From the NCBI RefSeq assembly GCF_000313135.1, contig NW_004457315.1, positions 1-14,190 on the forward strand: a DNA stretch of 14,190 nucleotides, given 5' to 3'. The DNA comes from Acanthamoeba castellanii str. Neff (lineage: Eukaryota > Discosea > Longamoebia > Acanthamoebidae). Position numbers and translations under genes: made by a program. Below are positions 1 to 7,834 of this stretch, piece after piece. The notes below the pieces were generated by a model. The model worked only from the letters and a program-made list of their open reading frames with translations. It did not search any database and was not told the origin of the DNA. Numbering within the stretch: position 1 is the first letter of the stretch; every line of letters begins with the position of its first letter.

Positions 1-451
1 TCAGCACACCGCGTAGGGGCGGCGCCTGGTTGGTCCTGGGGCTGACCACGGATAGAAGTGGCTGCAATTCATCTGGGTCTGCCCCCTCGCTCTCTTCTGA
101 GGAGGATCGGGGCTGTCCCTCTATTTCTTCGTATCCTTGGCTGTTGCTGAGGTCGTCACTGTCTTCTTGACCGGATTCTCCCACCAGAGAGAAACTGCTG
201 TCACTGCCATCATCGTCGGTCTTGGTCGCATGTTCCACCTCCAAATCCCTTTTCAATTTCTTCAGGTTTTCTGTTGTGAACTCATTGCTCGCATCACCGA
301 GGTGGCTGCAGCTCTCTGAAGAAGAAGAAGAAGAAGACTGACCCTCTTCGTCTTCCTCGTCTTCCTCGTCTTCTTCCTCTTCCTCGTCTTCTTCCTCTTC
401 AGAGAGGCCGTTGGACAGATCTTCATCTTCGTATGAGTGTGCAGAACCCAT
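1..451 (-). CDS. Acidic protein with possible N-myristoylation signal, partial
   Basis: The frame is open from an ATG at 449-451 to the left edge (150 codons, no stop), so the C-terminus is missing. The protein starts MGSAHSYEDED. Gly2 with Ser6 fits the general MGxxxS N-myristoylation pattern, but this is a short motif and not proof. An uninterrupted Glu/Asp run follows at about residues 19-36, then a seven-Ser run, a Lys-containing stretch, and a Ser/Glu/Asp-rich remainder with several CK2-like sites. I see no folded-domain signature or membrane segment. A myristoylated acidic protein could act at membranes, as virion tegument or matrix proteins do; that is inference. It lies 129 nt downstream of the minus-strand gene at 580-1285 and may follow it in the same direction. 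I do not recognise the family. Confidence 0.6.
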   Translation of the reverse strand, partial: MGSAHSYEDEDLSNGLSEEEEDEEEEEDEEDEEDEEGQSSSSSSSESCSHLGDASNEFTTENLKKLKRDLEVEHATKTDDDGSDSSFSLVGESGQEDSDDLSNSQGYEEIEGQPRSSSEESEGADPDELQPLLSVVSPRTNQAPPLRGVL

Positions 452-567
452 GGCTGTAGTTTTCCTTGATGGTTGTCCTGCGCTTCTTGTCGTGTTTGGT
501 ACGGTAGGCATGAAATGCCTGAGGAAAGCGGAGAAACAACTACGGACACCGGTAAGAGACGGATTTT

Positions 568-573
568 TTTATT
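568..573 (-). terminator. AATAAA polyadenylation signal
   Basis: TTTATT on the plus strand reads AATAAA on the minus strand, 6 nt past the TAA stop (580-582) of the minus-strand gene. Position and orientation suit a eukaryotic-type poly(A) signal. A 7-T run makes chance occurrence possible. Confidence 0.45.
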
Positions 574-579
574 GTTGGT

Positions 580-1285
580 TTAAGAGTCGGAAATGAGCAC
601 GGGGTCGTCCCAGCTTTCTCCATTGGTCTCGTTGAAACGCCTGGTCCAGGCCGCTGCATCCTTGCTCCATTTGGTCTCACGTATGTCATCGCCAAATGAC
701 GTGTCCACCACGCCGTCATCCAAGTCAAACGTGTACAAATGTCCATTGCACGCCGCGCTCTTCGTGACTAGGATAGGATAGCAATCTTGCAATACCAACG
801 TGATCTGGAAATCCTGACGAGAGGCGTAGACCCTGGTGATCTGTTCAGTGTTTTGCAGCAGCCTCGCCACGCATAAGAGGTCTTCAAACTTTGTTGCAGG
901 TTGATGGTATTGGTTCTTGATGAAAATCTTGCAATCTCCCGTTCTGAGTTGATTGTTGATGACATGATTGATGTCATGCGCTATGTCTACGGCCTTGGGG
1001 TTACACGCGGCAATGACTTGCCGTTCTTCTTCGGTGGGCCGAGCGTAAGTGGGCATGGCTCTCAACATCGACCAACCCGCCCAGCAGCGTACTGTCTTGA
1101 CTTTGTAAGTTTTCGCAGTCGTTAGGGATTTTATTGATCAGCGCTTGATTCAACTCGCCTGTGAAACTGAGGTCATTGGCATCTACTCGCACTTCGATGC
1201 CTTCGTGATACTTTAACAGTAGGCTGAACCAGATGCCTGCTTTAGCGCCCGTGAATCTGTAGAGATGCTTGGTGAATCCCACCAT
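580..1285 (-). pseudogene. Frameshifted gene of unknown function
   Basis: Two open frames overlap at about 1001-1068 and together give a coherent protein of about 230 residues. The N-terminal part starts at ATG 1283-1285 (MVGFTKHLYRF) and is open to 1001. The C-terminal part is open from about 1068 to TAA at 580-582 and ends ...DDPVLISDS. Past the overlap, the first frame becomes Arg/His-rich and loses coding character, so a one-base indel near 1040-1068 is more likely than two overlapping genes. A third frame upstream (about 1290-1410, containing MPAPDKTITLRG) also looks partly coding, so the true start may lie further upstream behind another shift. No domain is recognised; the C-terminal part alternates short hydrophobic strands and charged turns, suggesting a beta-rich fold. 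CpG content is normal here. Confidence 0.5.
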
Positions 1286-1493
1286 CGTTGTTGTTGAGTG
1301 AGGTTTTTTTCGGGGGCTGTGGAGAGGCCTCTCAATGTGATCGTTTTATCAGGGGCGGGCATCGGATTGCGTATCGTCAGTCCGATCAGTCTGGTGATGC
1401 AATGCGGAATGATCAATGAAATTTCATTTTACACATCCCATAATAACCAGTTGGGGTTTACAATGCACACACACACACACACATACACGCACG
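1286..1493. other. Divergent intergenic region
   Basis: This 208-nt stretch separates the minus-strand gene starting at 1285 from the plus-strand gene starting at 1494, so it should hold both promoters. It contains a T7 run near 1305, an AT-rich patch near 1425-1450 and a CA microsatellite at 1466-1483. I see no convincing TATA box. Part of it (about 1290-1410) could be the 5' end of the minus-strand gene. Confidence 0.35.
1466..1483. repeat. (CA)n microsatellite
   Basis: Nine CA dinucleotides in tandem, followed by diverged copies up to about 1490, just before the ATG at 1494. Confidence 0.9.
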
Positions 1494-2048
1494 ATGAGCG
1501 CACACGCAGCACTTGCCCCGTTTTCCATTGTTCTCTCTCGCGAAGTGCATGAATTCGCTGCCGAATTACGTCTGGACATCTTGAGTTCGCTGGTGGCCAA
1601 AAACTGGGCCGTCAAGAGACCGAGCGTCGCCTGTTTCGTGAAATTCAAGACCACGAGCAAGCCATCGCAGCAACAGCCACGCTGGTCGAACTATCTCTTC
1701 TTGCACGGCAACGGGCTGGACCGCCGACAGCATGGGTTTGCGTCCGTGTTCAGACTGAGATCAACAATCACCACCACAAAGGAGATGACCGGAGGAGAGC
1801 TCGTCCACCGGAGCAGCAGGAGGTCCGCGAAGGGCAAAGCACGCACTGCCCAGGAACGCAGGACCAGCAATAACCCCAATGAACTTAAACGGCGAAGTAC
1901 AATATCATCGTCATTGTCATCGTCATTGTCATCATCAACTGCAAGCACAAAGCCAACCCACAAGCAATGGGCCTGCACATTCACTAGTCCACACCCAAAG
2001 GAGCTCCCCATGCCCAACCCATTGTTTGATGAGATGACATTGGCCTAG
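1494..2048 (+). pseudogene. Frameshifted gene, possibly membrane-anchored
   Basis: The frame starting at ATG 1494 (MSAHAALAPFSIVLSREVHE) is convincingly coding to about 1600 and stays open to a stop at 2046-2048. From about 1600 a second frame reads a charged, helix-like stretch (QETERRLFREIQDHEQ) with better coding character, up to TAA at 1871-1873. That same second frame, after three stops within 18 nt, encodes a run of alternating Ile and Val over 1904-1937 followed by a basic tail, and ends at TAG 1985-1987. This suits a C-terminal membrane anchor. My preferred reading is one gene with a frameshift near 1600 and damage near 1871-1888. The alternative is the single undamaged 185-codon frame, with Ser-rich low complexity at its end. 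The gene converges on the minus-strand block ending at 2070. Family unknown. Confidence 0.4.
1905..1937. repeat. TCATCG/TCATTG tandem hexamer repeat
   Basis: About five imperfect copies of a 6-nt unit. Depending on frame it encodes Ser-rich, His/Arg or Ile-Val alternating sequence, which is why the reading frame of the host gene is ambiguous here. Confidence 0.8.
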
Positions 2049-2069
2049 CCAGAAAGCAACACACATTGT

Positions 2070-2973
2070 TTATGTAGTATTCCTCTCAGCAAACATAGGA
2101 GTCAGCCCATATTTGCTCTCCAGGATATCATTGAAGGCACTGGCAAGCTGATTGCACAATTCATTGCTGGGACTGACTTGATCTGCGTAGTCCAGGAAGA
2201 AGTCCCTCATGCCTCTGATGATTCTGTCCTTCCCCGCCTCAGCGTTGGGCGCGGCATACTTGGGCAAGAACTGCAGGATCATGGCGGTGGAAATGGCCAG
2301 GCCTTGGCTGTTCAAGATGAGCATGAAGCTGTCCACATTCACACGCCAACGAAAGGCCAGCGGCGATGAGCTGGAGTAGATCTTGGCGAGGAAATCATGA
2401 ACCAGCTCGGCCAAGGTTACGGCGGACGTGCTGGACAGGTTGTCGCTCAGAAGCGAGCTGGTCGTGTCCTGCAATACCATGACACCATCCGCCTCAGGGC
2501 ACCGGAGAAGCTGTCTGACGTGGGGCACCAGGCGGCAATCGACGGCCTTGTAGACGTTGGCGATGCTTCTTTCCATGCACTTCACCTGTGCGTCGTCAAC
2601 GTGACCATAGATAACTGCTTTATAGTAGCGGTGGTTGTCGCCAACGCTGGACTTGGATACCGCATCCACAATGACTTGCGCATGACGGTCACCTGAGGGT
2701 GCCCTGGCCATGCTCTCGCGTATGACGGCATACCTGTTCCTTTTGAGACAACTTGATGTATTTCTCTGTTGGGATGGCGTCGGAGATAGCAAAGTGCTGG
2801 CCTTCAATCATCTTGTGCGTGTTGATGGCTTCCACGAACCCCAAGAACTGGGACGTGTAGTCCATCACCACCTGAATGAGGGGGTCCTCGGACATGAGCT
2901 TGGCTTCGATCGCCTCTGTGTTGGTGCTTCCCATGAGCAGCATCATGCAGCCGCTGATGAATTGATCCCACAT
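2070..2973 (-). pseudogene. Kinase-like segment 4 of the minus-strand block, frameshifted
   Basis: The segment begins with MWDQFISGC at 2971-2973, immediately after a TAG (2977-2979) that ends segment 3 in the same frame. It runs to about 2750, shifts by one base in or near an A4 run, then stays open to TAA at 2070-2072, for about 300 codons. The C-terminal 220 residues resemble a protein-kinase fold in outline: a beta-strand YKAVIYGHV, a helix with CMERSIANVYKAV, a strand plus hinge-like GVMVLQD, a long helix, then a catalytic-loop-like stretch ending NVDSFMLILNSQG. The HRD and DFG catalytic motifs are absent, so if this is a kinase fold it should be inactive. The fold call rests on pattern only. 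The stop lies in the sequence ACATAAACA. This may be its own gene or the C-terminus of one long protein. Confidence 0.4.
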
Positions 2974-2976
2974 CAG

Positions 2977-3590
2977 CTAGTGCACCCTCTCTTGGGTTTG
3001 TTCATGCGGCTGTTGGGGGCCGCAGCGCATGGTGATGTTATTGGAGCTGGCCAGCCACATGTCCAACTTGCTGTCTTCATTGTTTCAGGTGCAGATGAAC
3101 TGGAGGGGTTGCGCGTCAATCAGGTCAAAGTTGTGGTGGGCGTGTTTCCCCACCGGTCGAGGGCCGTAGCTAATGATCCAGCTGATGATTCTGTAGACCA
3201 GTCTCACCATTTGCTTGACATCCTTCTCAGTCATGGAACCCAACTCCATGAGATCTTGAAGCGTGCCGTCCACCGGTGGCTCCACCACCATGCGGTAGTG
3301 CTGCCCACCCTCAGAGCACCAGAACTTGTCCTGTCGGGGACGCACGACATGCAGCACCTGCATGGCGTCGGTGATCGACCTGCTCGTCACATCCAGCGGC
3401 GAATTGTCGAACATGTAGAACGACGCCTGGCTGACACGTCCATCCGACTTTCTCCTGATGAGGAAGCGGGCAAGCACCACACTGGCTGACACAAGCAGAG
3501 GAAGGGGACGCTGGATAGCATAGCCGCAGGAGTCGGCACACCTGAACCAGAGGTTGTCCGACGATAACCCTAGGAGGGTTCATCGACAGG
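2977..3590 (-). pseudogene. Kinase-like segment 3 of the minus-strand block, with in-frame stop
   Basis: The open frame starts without an obvious ATG at about 3590 (LSSDNLWFRCADSC), following a frameshift from segment 2. It is interrupted by TGA at 3085-3087 after ...QPLQFICT and continues in the same frame with coding-like sequence (NNEDSKLDMWLASSNN) to TAG at 2977-2979. The order of elements resembles a kinase: a strand-rich first part, a hinge-like YRMVVEPPVDGTLQDLM, a long helix VKQMVRLVYRIISW, then HAHHNFDLIDAQP where a catalytic loop would be, and a strand LDMWLAS where DFG would be. Neither canonical motif is intact. Both stops are one C-to-T change away from a sense codon (CGA and CAG). 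It is probably part of one long broken gene with its neighbours. Confidence 0.4.
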
Positions 3591-4463
3591 CTGCTGGGAC
3601 ACCAGAAGGAACAGGTACAGGCCACTGAACCTCACTGAAGTGTACTGATCGGCCGAATGTCTTTCTTCGAAGAGCAAGGCCGTCTTCCTGATCGCGGTAA
3701 CTGCACCGTCCAACTTTGACGCGGCCTCTTGGAAATCGGAGAATTTTGACACGCACGAATTGATGAAGCTGTTGATGTGTTCAGCGATCCTCTGTTTCTT
3801 CCACGCGAGCGTGATCTCGTGCGGCAACTCGCTGGGTCGGTTGGCGTGGGTATCCAGACGCAGGTATCTGGCGGGCGCATTGCCCACCCTGGAGTAGAGA
3901 AGATCGCTGGGCAGAAGCAGATGATCGAGGTTGAGGCAGTTGTCCACAAGTACGCCCCACAGGAGCGAGTAGAGCTGTTTGGCGTAGTTGTCAAAGCGAG
4001 CCAATTCGCCCTGCGTTGGCGAGGAACCAGCGGCGGATAGCTCCTTGATGACCACCTCAGTGAAGTTGCCATCGAGTAGCCTCTGAATGATGAGATGGGC
4101 TCTTCCGCCATCGCAGGGGAATGCATTCTTGATGGGACTCACAATACCCTGGAGTGCAAGACGCGTCGTGATGGAGGCGTCATAGGCCGACGAATGGACC
4201 TTGATCGTGTCGTCGCTCCCGCCCACTCGCTCGACTTTGTATTTGCAATCCTGGTTGGTCCGCTGGCAGACTCGCCACAGTTCCTGGGCATCTCTCTCAC
4301 TCTGTTGATCCAGAGGGGGACGCGCGTCATCCAACAGCGTGAAACCCTTTGCTTCGAGGCATGCCTTTGTCTCCAGCAGTTTCTGGATGAAGACGTCGGA
4401 CTTGCTCGCGCGATGTGTCGCTTCCGATGATGGCTCTTGGTGCTTCTCATCAAGTTCGTCCAT
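3570..4463 (-). pseudogene. Kinase-like segment 2 of the minus-strand block
   Basis: This is the longest clean piece: 297 codons from ATG 4461-4463 (MDELDEKHQEPSSEA) to TAG at 3570-3572. The first 60 residues are charged and helical. Then come CKYKVERV, a strand region, a hinge-like HLIIQRLLDGNFTEVV, a helix NYAKQLYSLLWGVLVDN, a loop LNLDHLLLPSDLLYS and a strand RYLRLDTHA. This spacing mirrors segments 1, 3 and 4 and suggests a repeated kinase-like unit without HRD or DFG. The C-terminal quarter is helical and Lys/Glu-rich. The ATG coincides with the point where segment 1 stops looking coding, so this could be a separate gene, but a one-base shift inside a continuous protein explains the join as well. 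CpG content is high (36 in 480 nt by hand count at 3661-4140). Confidence 0.5.
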
Positions 4464-5200
4464 CTCTCCTCATAGCTTGCAATGAAAGCTTCCCCGAAGG
4501 GCTTCAGCCCCTGTGGCTGCTGGGAAGCATTGGCGTAGAAACTGTCCCACTCTCTCACGATGGCCAAGCATGAATGGTCATAGGCCGTGTCGGCATGGCC
4601 GTTGGCCAAGATGAGACTTCGGGGCTCCAGCAGGTATGCCTTCATGCCACCGCCCTGCTTCTCCTGACAAGCCCAACTTCTCGGATTGGCGCTCGTTATA
4701 CAGTAGTTGGCGTGCGTCGCTGCCTCCCAGATCGCCTCCGATACCGCCTGTGTGCACTGGACCAGTCTCGCCTCGTCGGTGTGCATCAGCAGCTGCTTGA
4801 GAAGGAGACCGCCATTGGGCATGGGGAAGATAAAGGCGAAATTCTCTGAAGTGTAACTGTCCAGGACAGACCCGACCTTGGCCGTGCATGAGTAGGTGTT
4901 GTAGATTGGTGGCATGAGTTGCTTGCCTCTGAGCTCCTCTATCAGGGTCCTGACTCTGGTCGCATCGTTATGGCCAATGCCGTCGACGTCGTCATCAGGC
5001 AGATCGCAAACGATGCCGATGTGATCAGGCTGTTCAGTGGCAACATCATGACACAAATGGTATGAAGACACTCTACCGGGAATGCCCCTAACACGCTGCA
5101 GAGGCAACATCATCGTGGAGCGAAGCGTCCATGTATGGAGGTCTATCCCATCAATCACTCTGGACCGATGGCTGGTGTTGGTGGACCAAAGGGAGACCAT
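4450..5200 (-). pseudogene. Kinase-like segment 1 of the minus-strand block (5' end)
   Basis: I place the start at ATG 5198-5200 (MVSLWSTNTSH); the frame is open further upstream but overlaps the plus-strand gene there. Coding character is strong through ATRVRTLIEELRGKQLMPPI, a hinge-like FAFIFPMPNGGLLLKQLL, a helix CTQAVSEAIWEAA, a loop with CITSANPRS and a strand MKAYLLEP, and ends near EAFIASYEERW at about 4450. The frame stays open to 4139 but turns Arg/Ser-rich and non-coding, while segment 2 begins in another frame at the same place. That marks a frameshift. Element order matches a protein kinase, with a good helix-C candidate (Glu in IEEL), but the catalytic Asp and the DFG are not visible. 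It is divergent from, and overlaps by 2-3 nt, the plus-strand start at 5199. Confidence 0.45.
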
Positions 5201-6566
5201 GACTTGGGCAGTTGTGGCTGCGGCACCCTCGGCAGATGTGCGTTCCATGCCCAAGGTCCTCGCTGATGGTCTCATCAAGCTCGCCAACAAGAGCGACAAG
5301 CAACGTGCCAAGCTTGCCCTCCTGCCTGACTTTGGTGGCGAGAAGGCCGGAGCTCCCCAATGGCCGCATCTGCGACCTGATGAAGAACACCGGCAGACTC
5401 GCCGCCGTGTACGCCTTCACTCTCCTCAAGCACGCCCACAGGCAGGATCTCTTCAATGCCCCTGCCTACTGGGCGACTGCCATTGAGAAGGCCAAGAAGG
5501 CTGTCATTGAGTTCGAGAAGAAGGGTAGCAAGGACTTCAAGGATGCGCACAAGGAGGGTTTCATCTCTGGCCTGGTCTCCGCTGGTGCCCCCAAGGCCGG
5601 TGACCGTGAGCCCGTTGCTTCTTCCTCCTCCTCCTCCTCCTCCACTGGCAAGTGCAAGCGCGCCTCACCTCTGAAGGGCAAGCTGTCTGGGTACAAGCCT
5701 GTCGTGGCTGGTGTCAGTGCTCGTGCTCAGGCTGCTGGCTGGTATGACTGTGAATGCAAGCGTCTCAGACTTGCTGATGATGTTCCCTCCATTGATGTTG
5801 AGGTCATTGAGCAGCTTGGTGGTCACGACTGCATCAAGGCCATGAAGCCCACTGCCGCCCAGTACGGCTCCAACACCAAGACACTGTCCCTTGGTATTGC
5901 CTTCCCCGGTGGTGCCAAGGATGTCCTTGGTGGCATGGCTTTCTGTGTGATGAAGACCATCCGTGAGCAGTACACTGCCCCTCTCCACAAGAAGGGCCTC
6001 CCCACCAATGACAAGGTCACCAAGTCCAATGCTGTGTCCAAGCTTGAGCTGTGGATTGACGCCAACGGTTACACTGAGACGTGCAAGAAGCGCAGTGTGA
6101 TGGCCTACAAGGCCCTCTGCTGCATCCATGATGGTCTCAAGCCCACCAGCGAGGCCAAGGACAACCCTGTGCAGGCCAAGGCCCTTGTGCACTGGGCTCC
6201 CAAGGTGATCAGGAAGCTTGAACGCCAGGTGCCCAAGAAGGTGCGTGTCAACGTGGGCAAGGGTGCGTTGGAGAAGCAGATCATGGACGCTCTTGAGGAA
6301 CTGGGCATGGGCATCCCTGCTGGTCTGTGTGGCAAGAAGCTCATCACCAGGTTCAGGAATGACATGAGCCGTTACTTGGACAAGGTGCCCACCTGCGACG
6401 CCAAGGGTGAGTTCATGATGAATGAGGGAGACAAGTTCACCATCTACAAGGGCATCAAGAAGGCAGGCATGAATCACCGTGCTTACACATCAACAGGCCT
6501 GTCTGATACGCTGGCAAGGGCAAGAACAAGGACTGTGTGCTCTTCAAGAAGGCCAGTGAAATCTGA
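5199..6566 (+). pseudogene. Lys/Ala-rich, codon-biased gene with two compensating frameshifts
   Basis: The N-terminus is read from ATG 5199 (MTWAVVAAAPS) or, leaving more promoter room, from in-frame ATG 5247 (MPKVLADGLIKLANKSDKQR). Near 5345-5365 the coding signal moves to the +1 frame and stays there for about 380 codons. Near 6505 it returns to the first frame, giving a C-terminus KNKDCVLFKKASEI and TGA at 6564-6566. One indel early and an opposite one late explain this. The protein is about 450 residues, basic (many AAG Lys), with an eight-Ser run near 5620-5645 and no membrane segment. Codons are strongly biased to C/G third positions (AAG, CTC, GCC, ATC), unlike any neighbour, as in highly expressed genes. 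An abundant virion or DNA-binding protein is possible, but I recognise no family. Confidence 0.55.
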
Positions 6567-7143
6567 GTATGTGTCCAAAAGATAAACAAATAGATTTTAT
6601 ATATGTATATATAAAACAAAGCCACCTCACTCATGAAGTCCGCTATTGTCCCCAACCATGGCTTGAGATTGAGGAGTTTGTCCTCCTGTGCTCTGAGCAA
6701 TGAGAGCTTGTGTGTCGCAGAGGGCTTGGCGTGAGGCAGTGGAGCTTCCACGGGGGCCATTCGCACTAGCTTCTTCTCTTGGGGTGTTACAATTATATGA
6801 GCGGTGGTAGTGATGATTGCATCTTCTTCTTCTTCTTCTTGTGCAGGTGTGGGCATCACCTGACGGAGCCTGAATTTGATGACGTGGGCACTTTGCCGCT
6901 GGAGCTGCAGAGTCTGAATTCAGCTGCTGACATGAAGTGGAGACCATGGCTGAAATGGTATGGGCGATGGTGGGGGCAGTGGTAGGATGAGCAAACAAAA
7001 AAAAGAGAGGCGTGGAGAGGCAGTGGGATGAAGAGTATGGTGGCTGCCTTTGGGGTAGTGCTGTGGTGCAATGTTATTGTTGCAGAGGGAGAGAGTAGTG
7101 GTAGTAGTAGTGGTAGTAGTAGTTTTTTTAGAACAAAGGACAT
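6455..7143 (-). pseudogene. Doubtful minus-strand gene, Pro/Thr-rich then acidic
   Basis: An ATG at 7141-7143 begins MSFVLKK and runs into an A7 tract. Just past it, a frame one base over reads a Thr run, then a Pro-rich stretch (about 7060-6925), an in-frame TGA near 6921, and a coding-like part with RQSAHVIKFRLRQVM, an EEEEED run, and HIIVTPQEKKLVRMAPVEAP. The latter part is open to a stop at 6455-6457, although coding character fades near 6600, and that overlaps the 3' end of the plus-strand gene. An internal start at ATG 6856 would give a 133-codon protein with no damage. The GTAGTA and CTT repeats in this stretch can produce spurious open frames, so confidence is low. CpG is already scarcer here than on the left. 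Confidence 0.3.
6595..6616. terminator. AT-rich near-palindrome between convergent genes
   Basis: Two perfectly complementary 10-nt arms (TTTTATATAT and ATATATAAAA) flank a 2-nt centre. The element sits 28 nt after the plus-strand stop at 6566 and at the 3' side of the minus-strand frame reading from 7143. A role in transcription end or as a TATA-like element is inference from position. Confidence 0.3.
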
Positions 7144-7212
7144 GGTGATAATTTATGCTTTATTGTCATTGGTGGAAGTGACACATTGATGGTACAAAAT
7201 ATTTGCCAATGA

Positions 7213-7222
7213 TCAAATTATA
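7213..7222 (-). promoter_or_regulatory. Candidate promoter element TATAATTTGA
   Basis: Read on the minus strand, this 10-mer lies 69 nt upstream of the minus ATG at 7143. The identical 10-mer on the plus strand (7408-7417) lies 73 nt upstream of the plus ATG at 7491. Matching sequence, orientation and distance make a shared promoter plausible. Confidence 0.35.
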
Positions 7223-7327
7223 GGCCAAAGTTCAAGGTAATTCCCAAGTACACAGTGACCGCGCACAGAACTGAGCCACTTGGATGGAGGGTGTGAGGTA
7301 TCACTCCTCTCTTGAGGTTGGAATACT

Positions 7328-7344
7328 GGATGGATGGATGGATG
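7328..7344. repeat. (GGAT)n microsatellite
   Basis: Four GGAT units in the spacer between the minus gene starting at 7143 and the plus gene starting at 7491. Confidence 0.85.
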
Positions 7345-7361
7345 CCGCCAAGGCATCCACT

Positions 7362-7380
7362 TCTCTCTCTCTCTCTCTCC
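7362..7380. repeat. (CT)n microsatellite
   Basis: Nine CT dinucleotides, 28 nt upstream of the candidate promoter at 7408. Confidence 0.9.
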
Positions 7381-7407
7381 TTTCGTTTTGTTGTTTTGTC
7401 ACTGCAT

Positions 7408-7417
7408 TATAATTTGA
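7408..7417 (+). promoter_or_regulatory. Candidate promoter element TATAATTTGA
   Basis: Plus-strand copy of the 10-mer also found in mirror orientation at 7213-7222. It precedes the Cys-rich gene's ATG (7491) by 73 nt. Confidence 0.4.
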
Positions 7418-7490
7418 AATACATTCACACATGCACCACATGTTGCACTCAACAACCAGGTCTGACACCTTCTTTTTCTTCGCCAACAAC

Positions 7491-7817
7491 ATGAAGCAAG
7501 AGCCTCCCGCCACCGAGGGCGAGGTGGAATGTCAGTTCTGTGGCTTTGAACATTCAGAAGCTCAACTGTGGTGTTGCTCATGCTGCAACTCTCATTTTTG
7601 CATCACATGCAGAGATGTGAAAACTACCAAGTGCATTGACTGCTCATTTGGCCTCTGCCAAGTGTGCAATTGCATGATATCTGAGGAAGATGATGGCCTC
7701 ATCTGCAAGTCATGTGGAAGCATGAGCTGCACAGACAATGGCCAGGATTGGGGACGACATCCATCCATCTGTGATGATTGTCACCAAGAATTAAGAATGG
7801 ACCCTCAAGGGAAATAA
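7491..7817 (+). CDS. Small Cys-rich zinc-binding protein
   Basis: Intact 108-codon gene. I start it at ATG 7491 (MKQEPPATEGEVECQFC). An in-frame ATG at 7431 would add 20 residues with a Phe run and no coding look. The protein has 18 Cys, mostly in CxxC pairs: CQFC (14-17), CCSCC (28-32), CITC (37-40), CIDC (48-51), CQVC (56-59), CKSC (72-75) and CDDC (94-97). This is enough to bind three or four zinc ions, and the arrangement recalls cross-braced fingers (RING, PHD or ADD type), without a match I can name. The end, W..HPSICDDCHQE, resembles the closing CxxC of repeats in the convergent gene at 7835-8933, so they may be relatives. The stop TAA is inside AATAAA. The first third still has several CpGs; the rest has almost none. 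Confidence 0.75.
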   Translation: MKQEPPATEGEVECQFCGFEHSEAQLWCCSCCNSHFCITCRDVKTTKCIDCSFGLCQVCNCMISEEDDGLICKSCGSMSCTDNGQDWGRHPSICDDCHQELRMDPQGK

Positions 7818-7818
7818 A
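7813..7818 (+). terminator. AATAAA poly(A) signal overlapping the stop codon
   Basis: AATAAA spans the TAA stop at 7815-7817 of the Cys-rich gene. The gene converges on the minus-strand stop at 7835, leaving only 17 nt between them. Confidence 0.45.
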
Positions 7819-7834
7819 CACTAGTAGTTGTAGA

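Noticed and set aside
4139..4450. Continuation of the 5200 minus-strand frame to 4139
   Set aside because: It becomes Arg/Ser-rich and shadows the much better frame starting at 4463.
5665..6477. Long minus-strand open frame opposite the codon-biased gene
   Set aside because: It is the antisense shadow of a gene with strong third-position C/G bias, which removes antisense stops.
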